Positions 41,160 to 49,207 of a stretch of DNA of 64,000 nucleotides are shown here, piece by piece. Source of the DNA: CAXTEJ01 sp964243295 (lineage in GTDB: Bacteria > Actinomycetota > Actinomycetes > Actinomycetales > Angustibacteraceae); contig CAXTEJ010000007.1 of assembly GCA_964243295.1 (NCBI GenBank), positions 1 to 64,000 on the forward strand, written 5' to 3'. Every line of letters starts with the position of its first letter. Position 1 is the stretch's first letter. A model generated the notes under the pieces. It was not told where the DNA came from, made no database searches, and saw only the letters and a program-made list of their open reading frames with translations. The position numbers and the translations under genes were made by a program.

Positions 41160-41911
41160 CGCGCCTCCTCCTTGACGCCGTGCGCCTGGAACAGCCCCGA
41201 CGTCACGCGCGTCGTGACCATGGTGACCCCCTCGCGGCGGCCGAGGAGCCAGCCGAGGTAACCCGGCAGGCTCGGACGCAGCCCGCTGAGCACCAGCGGC
41301 ACGCCTAGCCGCGCGCAGCGGCGCACCAGCTCGCGCCTGTCGATGAACAGGGCCGGGTCGTGCAGGTAGCGCGGCGGGCCGGCGGGGATGCGTTCGCCGA
41401 CGGTCACCGAGCTGAAGGTGCCCCACCGGGTGCGGGCGATGGTGTCGATGACGAGCGTGCCGCCGGGGCGCAGCAGGCGCACCGCCTCCGAGAGCACCCG
41501 CCACGGGTCGGCGACGTGCTCGAGCACCTCACCGGCGAGGACGACGTCGGCGCAGTCGTCAGGCAGCGGCACCGCGGCCACGTCGGCGCGCACGGCACGC
41601 ACGCCGTGCGCGGCGGCCACGCGCAGCGAGGGACCGGACAGGTCCACGCCCACGTGCCGGTAGCCGAGCCGCGTGACGTGGGGGGCCATCAGGCCGCCGC
41701 CGCAGGCGAGGTCGACGAGCAGCGCGTCAGGCCTGCCGGCGGGCGGCACCAGCCGCGCCCGCGCCTCGCCGATCCAGTGCAGCATGGCGAAGCGGCCGCG
41801 GCGGTCCCACCAGGTGCCGACGAGCTCGTCGTACTGCGCCGGGTCGTTGCGGGACGGTGTCGCGGGCGGTGTCGCCGTGGCTGTCGAGCCGGTGGTGCGT
41901 TCCTGCAACAC
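41156..41911 (-). CDS. SAM-dependent methyltransferase (class I, UbiG-like)
   Basis: The 251-aa methyltransferase has motif I LLVDLACGGGLMAPHV, the acidic HVGVDLSGPSLRVA, VRADVAAVPLPDDCADVVLAGEVLEHV and LRPGGTLVIDTI. It resembles UbiG/Coq3-type O-methyltransferases. Since it overlaps the type III PKS gene by 4 bp and opens that operon, it most likely methylates the polyketide or its prenylated form. GTG start with GGAGG upstream. C-terminal helices (residues 175-240) may contact a hydrophobic substrate. Confidence 0.9.
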   Translation of the reverse strand: MLQERTTGSTATATPPATPSRNDPAQYDELVGTWWDRRGRFAMLHWIGEARARLVPPAGRPDALLVDLACGGGLMAPHVTRLGYRHVGVDLSGPSLRVAAAHGVRAVRADVAAVPLPDDCADVVLAGEVLEHVADPWRVLSEAVRLLRPGGTLVIDTIARTRWGTFSSVTVGERIPAGPPRYLHDPALFIDRRELVRRCARLGVPLVLSGLRPSLPGYLGWLLGRREGVTMVTTRVTSGLFQAHGVKEEAR

Positions 41912-42016
41912 TCACGTCCTCCGTCACCTGCTGGCGCGGGCCATGGCCCATCAGGCACAGTAATCGCAGCCGTGGCCGCGAGCGCGCGGGGACCCATCGG
42001 TCAGGACGGAGGGTGA
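41912..42016. promoter_or_regulatory. Divergent methyltransferase-PKS / UbiA control region
   Basis: A 105-bp gap lies between the two arms of the cluster. GGGCCATGGCCC (41939-41950) is a perfect 12-bp palindrome, and GGACGGAGG at its right end serves the UbiA start. No clear -10 is assigned. Confidence 0.4.
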
Positions 42017-42880
42017 GTGCCACCGTCAGCCCGGTCGTCGGCCGCCACCGCTGCCCGCCCGACCCCACCGTCGCCGTGGTCGACCGTCCGCGACTACGCC
42101 TTCGCGACGCACCTGGGCCCGACCGTGGCCGTCACGGCCTTCACAGCCGCGCTGGCGCTGGCAGCCGGCACCGGCGCCCGGACGCTGCTCGTCGTGGCCG
42201 CGGTCGCGGCCGGCCAGCTGAGCATCGGCTGGAGCAACGACCACCTCGACGCGGGTGTCGACCGCGCCGCGGGGCGGCTGGACAAGGCGCTGGTGCGCGG
42301 CGGTGTCAGCGAGCGCGGCCTGCTGGTGGCCGCCGTGACCGCAGCGGCCGTGAGCGTCCCACTGTCGCTCGCGTGCGGGCGCGCCGCCGGGTTCGCCGCC
42401 ATCGCCACGACGGCGTGCGGCTGGTCGTACAACCTCGGTCTGAAGCGGACGCTGCTGAGCCCGCTGCCGTACGCGGTCGCCTTCGCGCTGACGCCCCCCG
42501 CCTTCACCGCGCTCGCAGCCGGCCACCCCCCCGAGGCGCCGGTCGTGGTCGCGGGCGGGCTGCTGGGCCTGTGCGCCCACTTCACCAACGGGGTCAAGGA
42601 CCTCGACGCCGACGCCGCCACCGGCGTCCGCGGGGCACCGCAGGCGCTGGGGGCGCGACGCTCCGGTCTGCTGTCGGCTGGGCTGCTGCTCGCGGCGGCG
42701 GTGGTGCTGCTGGTGCCGGGGGGCCAGCCCGGCGCGGTGTCGCTGGTCTGCGCGGGCCTGGCTGCAGCCCTCGCCGTCGGCTACGCGGCCCTGCTGTTCC
42801 GGCGTCGGGCCGACGGGCACGCGTTCACCCTCAACCTGCTGGCGGTCGGCGCGCTCGTCGCTGCCGTCGTGCTGCGCTGA
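42017..42880 (+). CDS. UbiA-family prenyltransferase
   Basis: This integral membrane aromatic prenyltransferase has about eight helices. The 287-aa protein has the first prenyl-diphosphate motif NDHLDAGVDRAAGRLDK (N74, D75, D78, D82) and the second KDLDADAATGVRGAPQALG near residue 195. It transfers an isoprenoid to an aromatic acceptor with Mg2+. Divergent from the type III PKS-methyltransferase operon, it probably prenylates that polyketide, or a quinone precursor. GTG 42017 after GGAGG. The donor chain length and acceptor cannot be read. Confidence 0.9.
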   Translation: MPPSARSSAATAARPTPPSPWSTVRDYAFATHLGPTVAVTAFTAALALAAGTGARTLLVVAAVAAGQLSIGWSNDHLDAGVDRAAGRLDKALVRGGVSERGLLVAAVTAAAVSVPLSLACGRAAGFAAIATTACGWSYNLGLKRTLLSPLPYAVAFALTPPAFTALAAGHPPEAPVVVAGGLLGLCAHFTNGVKDLDADAATGVRGAPQALGARRSGLLSAGLLLAAAVVLLVPGGQPGAVSLVCAGLAAALAVGYAALLFRRRADGHAFTLNLLAVGALVAAVVLR

Positions 42881-43096
42881 GCGGGCGCCCGCACCTGCCC
42901 CGCCCGGCGGTGGCGGCCGGTCACCCTGCTGCTCGACCTCGTGGCGCCGTCGGGCCCGCGCTCACGGGGGAGATCCTGGACCCCGAGGGCGGGCCGGAGG
43001 CCACCTGGTGGTTCCCCCGCAGCCGTCGGCCGGACGGCGCAGCAGGCCGCAGCCGATTTCGGTTCCGCTGCCGTGGGCTGGTAGCGTCCTCCCGTT
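42881..43096. other. 216-bp gap before tRNA-Lys
   Basis: No coding region is supported. It begins with the palindrome GCGGGCGCCCGC just after the UbiA stop and ends with TAGCGT at 43082-43087, 9 bases before the tRNA, which is its likely -10. The middle shows nothing recognisable. Confidence 0.5.
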
Positions 43097-43172
<76 letters not shown>

Positions 43173-43175
43173 GGC

Positions 43176-43218
43176 ACGGCGAAGGGCGTCCACCCACCGG
43201 GTGGACGCCCTTCGCCGT
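43176..43218. terminator. Perfect 20-bp hairpin after tRNA-Lys
   Basis: Arms 43176-43195 and 43199-43218 are exact reverse complements around ACC. It begins 4 bp after the tRNA and also ends the convergent PspA operon. Confidence 0.82.
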
Positions 43219-43232
43219 TCTCCTCCGCTGCG

Positions 43233-44678
43233 CTAGTCGCCGCCGCCGAAGTCGCCGCCGCCACCGAAGTCGCCCCCGCCGCCGAAGTCCCCGCCGCCAC
43301 CACCGTCGAAGCCGCCGTCGAACCCGCCGTCGAAGCCACCACCACCGTCGTTGCCGCCGTCGTTGCCGCCGTCGTAACCGCCGTAGCCGCCGCCGTAGCC
43401 GCCGCCCCAGCCGCCGCCCATGGCGCCACCGAGCATGGTGCCGACGAGGATGCCGGGCAGCATGCCGCCCATCCCCATGCCCATGCCGAGCCCGCCGCCG
43501 CCGAAGTAGCCGCCGGCCCACGAGCCGTACGCCGGTCCGGCCTCCCAGTACGGACGCTGCTGGCCGTCGACCATCACCTGCCGGGAGTCGGGGTCCATGC
43601 CGCTCAGCACGCGCGCCGCGTCGGAGGCGCAAGCCGGCACGGGACGCACCTGGCCGCCGGCCGGTGCCCAGTCGACGTCCTGCACCGAGGGCCCGTGCTG
43701 GGGGTTGAAGAAGCACGGTGGGCGCTTGTCGGGGACCGGCCGGCCGGCCATGCGCGCCCGCACGCACTCCATCCGGTAGCGGCCCTCCTCCAGCGCGGTC
43801 GAGACCCCGCCGAGATCCTCCGGACGCTGCGCCGCGTCGAGCGAACGCTTGGCGGCGTCGTAGCTGTCGAGCGCGCTCGAGTAGTCGGCGCGGGTGGCGT
43901 CGTCGACCTTCGGCGAGTCGACGTCGAGGTCGAGGTGGGCGATGTCCTCGCCGAGGCGGGTGACGTCCTCGGACGCCGTGGCACGCACCTGGGCGAGCTG
44001 CTGCTCGTCGGCGGCAGCCTCGCGCTTGCGCGACCGCGAGCGCTGCAGCAGCAGGGCGCCGCCACCGCCGACCGCGGCCAGCACCAGCACGCCGGTCAGC
44101 ACACCGCCGCCGGAGCCCTCGTCGCCGGTGCTGCCGGCGCTGGTGCTGCCGTCGGACGACCTGCCGCCCGACGTGGCCGAGAGCCCGGCGAGGCCCGTGA
44201 CAGCCGCGGCCACAGCCGGGCCGGCCGCGTCGTTGCCGCTCACGGCCGCGTCGCAGACCTGCTCGACCCGCGCCTGGTCGAGCACGTCGGAGACGCACCC
44301 CACGCCGCGCGAGGTCGCGACCACGTAGGTGCCGTCGCGGTTGACGGCCCGGCCGACGCTGCGGGCGAGCGCGCGGCTCGAACCGGCGGACTCGCGCGCC
44401 GACACCGGCAGCGCCGCGACGTAGATCGGCGTGCTCGTCGAGCCGAGGCTCGACCGGATCTGCGACTCCTGCGCGCCGAGCACGTCGTCGGCGCCGGGTG
44501 CGACGTACAGCGGCTGGGACGTCGTCAGGGCTGAACCGGCCTGCTGGACGGCCCCGCCCTGCGCCGCGGCCGGGCCGGCCGTGACGACCAGCGCGGCCGC
44601 GAGCGCGAGCGGCCCGGCCGCGAGCCTCGACACCCGGGCGGCGGTCGTGCGGGTGGGATGGCTGGGCACGCTCGTCAC
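43233..44678 (-). CDS. Secreted/membrane-anchored glycine-rich protein of the PspA operon
   Basis: The 481-aa protein has a signal peptide (residues 1-40, cleavage after GPAAA), an extracytoplasmic TPM-like domain (about 45-165: QPLYVAPGADDVLG, IYVAALPVSARES, GTYVVATSRGV), a membrane segment at about 196-213 (GVLTGVLVLAAVGGGGALLL), a cytoplasmic helical region, then a C-terminal 90 residues almost only Gly, Asp, Phe and Tyr (GGGGDFGGGGDFGGG). The architecture resembles TPM-domain proteins, which turn over membrane-protein complexes or phosphates. The GTG/ATG overlap with pspAA shows co-translation. Function within the Psp response is inferred from context only. Confidence 0.75.
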   Translation of the reverse strand: MTSVPSHPTRTTAARVSRLAAGPLALAAALVVTAGPAAAQGGAVQQAGSALTTSQPLYVAPGADDVLGAQESQIRSSLGSTSTPIYVAALPVSARESAGSSRALARSVGRAVNRDGTYVVATSRGVGCVSDVLDQARVEQVCDAAVSGNDAAGPAVAAAVTGLAGLSATSGGRSSDGSTSAGSTGDEGSGGGVLTGVLVLAAVGGGGALLLQRSRSRKREAAADEQQLAQVRATASEDVTRLGEDIAHLDLDVDSPKVDDATRADYSSALDSYDAAKRSLDAAQRPEDLGGVSTALEEGRYRMECVRARMAGRPVPDKRPPCFFNPQHGPSVQDVDWAPAGGQVRPVPACASDAARVLSGMDPDSRQVMVDGQQRPYWEAGPAYGSWAGGYFGGGGLGMGMGMGGMLPGILVGTMLGGAMGGGWGGGYGGGYGGYDGGNDGGNDGGGGFDGGFDGGFDGGGGGDFGGGGDFGGGGDFGGGD

Positions 44679-44953
44679 CCGGGGATCAGACCGTCGTCGC
44701 CCAGCAGCTCGCGGACGTCGGCCAGCGCACTGTCGCTGCTCGGCACCACGGCATCGGAGGGCACGAGCGAGTCGTCGGACAGCGGCGTGCCGTGCGCGCG
44801 CACTGCGGCCAGGAGCGCCTCGAGCGCCTGCCCGAACGCCGCCTCGTCGCCGGACTCGACCGCCTGCTCGACTGCGGCGTCCAGCTCGTTGAGGTCGTCG
44901 AGGCGAGCGTCGTCGACCTCGAGCTGACCCTCGCCGAGGATCCGGACGATCAT
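44675..44953 (-). CDS. PspA-associated protein PspAA
   Basis: The 92-aa protein (IVRILGEGQLEVDDARLDDLNELDAAVEQAVESGDEAAFGQALEALLAAVRAHG) matches the PspAA family, small acidic partners that follow PspA in many actinobacteria. ATG overlaps the pspA stop (ATGA) and its stop overlaps the next gene start, so three genes are translated together. The family is proposed to link PspA to membrane-stress partners; no catalytic residue is evident. Confidence 0.88.
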   Translation of the reverse strand: MIVRILGEGQLEVDDARLDDLNELDAAVEQAVESGDEAAFGQALEALLAAVRAHGTPLSDDSLVPSDAVVPSSDSALADVRELLGDDGLIPG

Positions 44954-45717
44954 CGTGCCTCCTCCGCCGTCTCGGCGTCCTGGATGTCGATGGCCTTGCG
45001 GCCCTGATCGGTCACGGCCTTCTGCGAGCCCTTCAACCGGGCGAGCTCGGCCTCGACGTCGGTGCTCGAGGAGATCGCGTCGAGCTCGGCCTGGATCGAG
45101 TCCTTGCTGCCGGTGCCCGTCATGTCGTCGAGCGCGCCCGAGGCGAGCAGCCCGTCGATGGCGCCGGCGCGGGCCTGCAGCGCGGCTGTCTTGTCCTCGG
45201 CGCGCTGGACGGCGAGGCCGATGTCGCCCATCTCCTCACCCATGCCCGACACGGCCTCGCCGATGCGGCTCTGCGCCTCGGCGGCCGAGTAGGTGGCCTT
45301 GATGGTCTCCTTGCGGGTGCGGAACGCCTCGACCTTGGCCTGCAGCCGCTGCGACGAGCTCGTGAGCTTGTCCTCCTGCGCCTGCAGGTCGTCGAGCTGG
45401 CGCTGCATGTCGAGCAGCTGCTGCTGGACGCCGGACCGCCGGGTCAGCGCCTCGCGCGCGAGGTCCTCGCGGCCGGCGGCGAGCGCCTGGGCAGCCTGCT
45501 GCTGCCCCTTGTCGGCGGAGGTCTGCAGCTGCTGGATCTGCAGCTCGAGGCGCTTGCGGCTCGTCGCGACGTCGACCACCCCCCGCCGCACCTGCGCGAG
45601 CATCTCGAGCTGGCGCTCGTAGGAGTAGTCGAGGGTCTGGCGCGGGTCCTCCGCTCGGTCGAGCGCAGAGCTCGCCTTGGACTTGAAGATCATGGCCAAG
45701 CGATTGCTGAGGGACAT
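44950..45717 (-). CDS. pspA: PspA/IM30 (ESCRT-III-like) membrane-stress protein
   Basis: The 255-aa, nearly all-helical protein of the PspA/Vipp1 family assembles on and repairs stressed membranes. The N-terminal amphipathic helix SLSNRLAMIFKSKASSALDRAEDPRQTLDYSYERQLEML is followed by long coiled coils (RRGVVDVATSRKRLELQIQQLQ, RSGVQQQLLDMQRQLDDLQAQEDKLTSSSQRLQAKVEAFRTRKETI). ATG 45717 has GGGAGT upstream. It heads an operon with PspAA and a glycine-rich membrane protein. Actinobacterial PspA is often induced by envelope stress, but no operator is evident here. Confidence 0.93.
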   Translation of the reverse strand: MSLSNRLAMIFKSKASSALDRAEDPRQTLDYSYERQLEMLAQVRRGVVDVATSRKRLELQIQQLQTSADKGQQQAAQALAAGREDLAREALTRRSGVQQQLLDMQRQLDDLQAQEDKLTSSSQRLQAKVEAFRTRKETIKATYSAAEAQSRIGEAVSGMGEEMGDIGLAVQRAEDKTAALQARAGAIDGLLASGALDDMTGTGSKDSIQAELDAISSSTDVEAELARLKGSQKAVTDQGRKAIDIQDAETAEEAR

Positions 45718-45782
45718 GCCCACTCCCGTCTCGGTGCTGCACCGACGTCGATGCCTCGACACCCTGTCATGACGTGCCCGCG

Positions 45783-45810
45783 GCCGCCCGGGTTCCCGAA
45801 CGCGGGCGGC
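45783..45810 (-). terminator. Short hairpin between two leftward genes
   Basis: GCCGCCCG (45783-45790) and CGGGCGGC (45803-45810) form an 8-bp stem just after the stop of the leftward gene at 45816. A weak terminator candidate. Confidence 0.4.
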
Positions 45811-45815
45811 GCTCG

Positions 45816-46148
45816 TCAGGGCGTGCTGACGGCGTACTTCGCGGCGATCTCCGTCGTGGTCGTGCAGGGCCGCGGCTCGTGGCACTCGCGACACAGCGTG
45901 GAGTCGTCGGCCACGACGATCTCGTTGGCGAGGCGTGAGTGGGCCGCGGCCATCGCGCGGTCGAGTCGCAGGTCGCGCGCCACCTGGTCGGGGTCGCCGG
46001 CCCCCTCGACCACGGTTCCGGCCGCGATGCGCGCGTCGATCTCCAGCACCACCCGCTCGGGCAGCTCGGTCAGCTCGCTCGCCGGCCGTGCCGGTGCAGG
46101 GTCCGCTGACGCGTCGGGGTCAACTGGCTCGTGCGCTGCGGGGTCCAT
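45816..46148 (-). CDS. Small hypothetical protein with C-x2-C-x5-C motif
   Basis: The 110-aa protein has a Pro/Ala-rich N-terminus, a helical middle (LTELPERVVLEIDARIAAGTVV, DQVARDLRLDRAMAAAHSRLANEIV) and a C-terminal STLCRECHEPRPCTTTTEIAAKYAV, a cysteine cluster that could bind zinc or another metal. Similar short proteins with C-x2-C-PxPC-PT ends are common in actinobacteria but unnamed. Its ATG follows TAGCGT by 7 bases, suggesting a leaderless mRNA; that hexamer contains the P450 stop codon TAG. Confidence 0.7.
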   Translation of the reverse strand: MDPAAHEPVDPDASADPAPARPASELTELPERVVLEIDARIAAGTVVEGAGDPDQVARDLRLDRAMAAAHSRLANEIVVADDSTLCRECHEPRPCTTTTEIAAKYAVSTP

Positions 46149-46158
46149 GCCGCCGACG

Positions 46159-47589
46159 CTACCGCCACCGCGCGCCGGTGCGGCGGGTCAGCACCAGCGG
46201 CAGGCCGCCGCGCGGGCGCAGCGTCACCGACGCCTCGACGTGCGGCCGCCGCGGCCGTCCGTCACCATCGCTCGGCAGCGCCACCCGGTGCCCCCGCAGC
46301 AGCGTCACCAGCACGAGCACCGCCTCGACCACCGCGAAGTCGCGCCCGATGCACAGCCGCGGGCCCACCCCGAACGGCAGGTACGACCCGCGCGGGGTGG
46401 CCGACCGCTCGGCCGCGAACCGGTCGGGGTCGAACACCAGCGGGTCGGGCCACTCCGCGGGGCGGCGGTGCACCAGCCAGGGACTGACCACCACCAGCGT
46501 GCCGGCGGGCAGGCGCACGCCGCACACCACGTCGTCCCGCTCGGCCCGCCGGGTCACGACCCACGCCGGCGGGAACAGCCGCAGGGCCTCGTCCACGACG
46601 GCCCGGGCGTAGGGCAGCCGGGCGAGGTCGCGCCAGGCCGGCGCCCCGCCGTCCGGCAGCGTGGCGTCGAGCTCGTCGTGCAGCCGCTGCTGCACCTGCG
46701 GGTGGTCGGCGAGCAGCAGCAGCGTCCACGACAGCGCCGAGGCGACCGTCTCGTGGCCGGCGATGACGAGGGTGACGAGCTCGTCGCGCACCTCGGCGTC
46801 GCTCAGCCCGCCCTCGGCGTCGGCCGAGCGCAGCAGCAGCGACAGCAGGTCGCGGTCGTCGTCGCGCACGCCCCGCGCCCGCCGTGACCGGACGACGTCC
46901 GCGCAGGTGCGGTCGAGCGTCGCGACGGCGCGGGCCAGGCGGCGTGACGCCGGGGTCGGCAGCCAGCCCGGCTGCGGCGTGCGGGCCCGCTGGACGACGA
47001 CGCCGAGCGCGTCGTGCACGGCGCTGACGATGCGCTCGCCGTCGGCCGCGAGGTCGGCGTCGAACAGCGTGCGCCCGACGACCTCGAGGGTCGCCTGCAC
47101 GCACGCGGCGTCGACGTCGAGCGGGGTGCCGTCGGGATGGTCGCGCCAGCCCGCGACGACGCGGGCACCCGCGGCGGCTGCCTGCTCGGCGACCACGTCG
47201 AGGGTGCCGTGGTGGAACGCCGGCTGGGCGATGCGCCGCCGCCGCCGCCACTGCTCGCCGTCCGAGGTGAGGAGCCCACCGCCGGTCACGAGCGACAGCG
47301 CGCCGTACTGGATGGTGGCCTTGGAGTAGCCGCGGGCGTTCTCGACCAGCACCCGCCGCACGCCTGCTGGGTCGTTGACGAGGAGCACCGGCGTCCGGGG
47401 CAGCGGGAACGCGACGACGTCACCGAAGCGCGCGACGACGCCCTCGAGGTAGCGCAGGGGGTCGCGGCGGATGGCGAGCAGGTCGCGCACCATCTCGCGC
47501 GGCACCGGGCCGTCCGCGTCGAGGACGGTGTAGCGCGCGTTGCGCCGGGACGTCGGGTGGCCGGCGCTCGTCGGTGTGCCCGTGCTCAC
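46159..47589 (-). CDS. Cytochrome P450
   Basis: In the 476-aa heme monooxygenase the I-helix AGHETVASALSW is complete, the ExxR motif is EALRLFPPAW, and the heme-binding loop is FGVGPRLCIGRD with the ligand C413. The CYP family cannot be assigned by eye; the I-helix Thr suggests normal O2 activation. The GTG overlaps the upstream DUF427 stop (GTGA). It is the last of three co-translated genes (DUF3618, DUF427, P450). No ferredoxin or reductase gene is adjacent, so electron partners are elsewhere. Confidence 0.93.
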   Translation of the reverse strand: MSTGTPTSAGHPTSRRNARYTVLDADGPVPREMVRDLLAIRRDPLRYLEGVVARFGDVVAFPLPRTPVLLVNDPAGVRRVLVENARGYSKATIQYGALSLVTGGGLLTSDGEQWRRRRRIAQPAFHHGTLDVVAEQAAAAGARVVAGWRDHPDGTPLDVDAACVQATLEVVGRTLFDADLAADGERIVSAVHDALGVVVQRARTPQPGWLPTPASRRLARAVATLDRTCADVVRSRRARGVRDDDRDLLSLLLRSADAEGGLSDAEVRDELVTLVIAGHETVASALSWTLLLLADHPQVQQRLHDELDATLPDGGAPAWRDLARLPYARAVVDEALRLFPPAWVVTRRAERDDVVCGVRLPAGTLVVVSPWLVHRRPAEWPDPLVFDPDRFAAERSATPRGSYLPFGVGPRLCIGRDFAVVEAVLVLVTLLRGHRVALPSDGDGRPRRPHVEASVTLRPRGGLPLVLTRRTGARWR

Positions 47590-48080
47590 CAGCCGTTCGA
47601 CCCGGGGATCCCCTTGAAGGGGCCCACGACGTCGTCGGTGATCCAGCCGCCGTAGAAGCCGCCGTCCTGCGGGCGCACGACCTCGCCGTCGACCGTGCAG
47701 CGGTCCATGCGGCCCGGGTAGAGCGCGACGTGGTCGGCCAGCTGGGCGAACCCCGCCGTGGGCGAGCGGTAGGTCCACGCCCCCGCGGGGACGACGTACG
47801 AGCCGCCCACGACGTCGAGGTAGGACGCCTGCCCCTTCCACTCGCAGAAGGACGTGCCGTCGGCGGGGCGGAAGGCGTCGCGCTCGGCGTCGACGAGCGG
47901 GAGGTACCAGCTGGGCGGGTGGCTGGTCTCGAGCACCCGCAGCGCGCGCCGGGTGTCGACGACCACCTGACCGCCGAGCACGACGACGACGTGCTTGGGC
48001 GATCGCTCGACCCGCGGCGGGCGCGGGTAGTCCCAGACCGACTCCTGGCCGGGACCGGGCGACTCGGGGATCGGCCTCAT
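47586..48080 (-). CDS. DUF427 domain protein
   Basis: The 164-aa protein has the DUF427 pattern: ESVWDYPRPPRVERSPKHVVVVLGGQVVVDT, VLETSHPPSWYLPLVDAERDAF, SFCEWKGQASYLDVVGG, GAWTYRSPTAGFAQLADHVALYPGRMD, and an end with GGFYGGWITDDVVGPFKG. DUF427 is a small beta-rich domain of unknown function frequent in actinobacteria. Coupled upstream to DUF3618 and downstream to P450 by 4-bp overlaps. Confidence 0.88.
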   Translation of the reverse strand: MRPIPESPGPGQESVWDYPRPPRVERSPKHVVVVLGGQVVVDTRRALRVLETSHPPSWYLPLVDAERDAFRPADGTSFCEWKGQASYLDVVGGSYVVPAGAWTYRSPTAGFAQLADHVALYPGRMDRCTVDGEVVRPQDGGFYGGWITDDVVGPFKGIPGSNGW

Positions 48081-48352
48081 CCGCGCCGGCGACGCCAGAT
48101 CGCGAGCACCAGCAGCGACAGGGCCGCCCCGGCCACGGCTGCGATGCGCTCGACGCGCAGCTGGCCCTGCGGCGTCGTGATCGCGGCGCGTGCCTTCTCC
48201 TTGGCGCCCTCGGTGCCGCGGCGGGCGAGCTCCTTGGGGTGCACGCGCACCGCCAGCTCGTCGACGGTGCCCGCCAGGCGGGCGCGCGTGGCCTCGATGT
48301 CGGCCTCGATGGCCGCCGGGTCGCTGGGCCCGGACTTCGCGTCCTCGCTCAC
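48077..48352 (-). CDS. DUF3618 family small membrane protein
   Basis: The 91-aa protein has a hydrophilic N-terminus with the DUF3618 signature AAIEADIEATRARLAGTVDELAVRVHPKELARR, and one C-terminal membrane segment (IAAVAGAALSLLVLAIW) followed by basic residues RRRR. The family is often placed with a Phage holin/DUF gene in actinobacteria. GTG 48352. It heads the DUF3618-DUF427-P450 unit. Confidence 0.88.
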   Translation of the reverse strand: MSEDAKSGPSDPAAIEADIEATRARLAGTVDELAVRVHPKELARRGTEGAKEKARAAITTPQGQLRVERIAAVAGAALSLLVLAIWRRRRG

Positions 48353-48452
48353 GGTGTCTCCTCGTCGTCAGGTGGTGCGGCACCCGATCCTGCCGCACGC
48401 CGCCCAGCTGTGCAGCAGCGGCGGTGCGAGGCGGCCAGGCTCCCGCGCGCGG

Positions 48453-48458
48453 TAGCGT
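48453..48458 (+). promoter_or_regulatory. -10 hexamer TAGCGT of bcp
   Basis: TAGCGT lies about 60 bp before the bcp GTG, so the mRNA would have a leader with the GAGGAG ribosome site. Confidence 0.4.
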
Positions 48459-48519
48459 CCGGCGGACCGCCCTGTCCACAGCGCTGCCCGCCACCGTCGA
48501 CGCACCCGAGGAGACCGCC

Positions 48520-48993
48520 GTGCCCCGACTTGCCCCCGGTGACACCGCGCCCGACTTCACGCTGCCCGACGCGACCGGCTCCCCCGTCGCGCTGGTGGGC
48601 CTGCGCGGCAGCAAGGTGGTGGTGTTCTTCTATCCGGCCGCGTCGACGCCCGGCTGCACGACGGAGGCGTGCGACTTCCGCGACCGGCTGGAACCGTTGC
48701 AACGTAACGGGTTCGTGGTGATCGGCATCAGCCCGGATGCGCCGGAGAAGCTGGTGCGGTTCGCCGCCGAGCAGCAGCTGACCTATCCCCTGCTGTCCGA
48801 CGCCGGCCGCGAGACGCTCACGGCCTGGGGCGCCTACGGCGACAAGCAGCTCTACGGCAAGACCGTGACCGGCGTCATCAGGTCGACCGTGGTGCTCGAC
48901 GAGCAGGGCGTGGTCACGTGGGCGCGCTACAACGTGCGGGCCACCGGCCACGTGGCGATGCTGGCGCGAGAGCTGGGGCTGCCCGCGGCCTGA
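48520..48993 (+). CDS. bcp: Thiol peroxidase Bcp (peroxiredoxin Q)
   Basis: This atypical 2-Cys or 1-Cys peroxiredoxin reduces hydroperoxides with thioredoxin. The 157-aa protein has the peroxidatic C46 in STPGCTTEAC with C51 five residues later, the E. coli Bcp arrangement, and GVIRSTVVLDEQGVV. GTG 48520 follows GAGGAG. TrxA is encoded about 13 kb away in this window and Mn catalase elsewhere, so peroxide defence is well represented. It is followed by tRNA-Leu, as in mycobacteria. Confidence 0.94.
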   Translation: MPRLAPGDTAPDFTLPDATGSPVALVGLRGSKVVVFFYPAASTPGCTTEACDFRDRLEPLQRNGFVVIGISPDAPEKLVRFAAEQQLTYPLLSDAGRETLTAWGAYGDKQLYGKTVTGVIRSTVVLDEQGVVTWARYNVRATGHVAMLARELGLPAA

Positions 48994-48997
48994 CGTC

Positions 48998-49003
48998 TAC
49001 GCT
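48998..49003 (+). promoter_or_regulatory. -10 hexamer TACGCT of tRNA-Leu
   Basis: TACGCT ends 9 bases before the tRNA-Leu 5' end, the same spacing as TAGCGT before tRNA-Lys. Confidence 0.5.
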
Positions 49004-49012
49004 GGCGCCCAC

Positions 49013-49097
49013 GCGGGAGTGGTGTAACTGGCAGCCACGCAGGATTTAGGTTCCTGTGCCTTCGGGCGTGAGGGTTCGAGTCCCTTCTCCCGCACCA
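49013..49097 (+). tRNA. tRNA-Leu (anticodon TAG)
   Basis: Acceptor GCGGGAG/CTCCCGC, anticodon loop TTTAGGT with TAG, a long variable arm (TGCCTTCGGGCG), T arm AGGGTTCGAGTCCCT, encoded CCA. Type II structure confirms leucine. Confidence 0.95.
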
Positions 49098-49151
49098 CCA
49101 CGCTCGCAAGCACGTCCCCTGCCCGCCAACCGGTGGCTCGCTGACGGCGTC

Positions 49152-49194
49152 ACGACGCAGCGGCCCGGGCGAGGTGCCCGGGCCGCTGCGTCGT
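49152..49194. terminator. 19-bp hairpin between tRNA-Leu and the fasciclin gene
   Basis: Arms 49152-49170 and 49176-49194 are exact reverse complements around GAGGT in the gap between convergent units. Confidence 0.8.
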
Positions 49195-49207
49195 CACTGC
49201 TGGTGGA

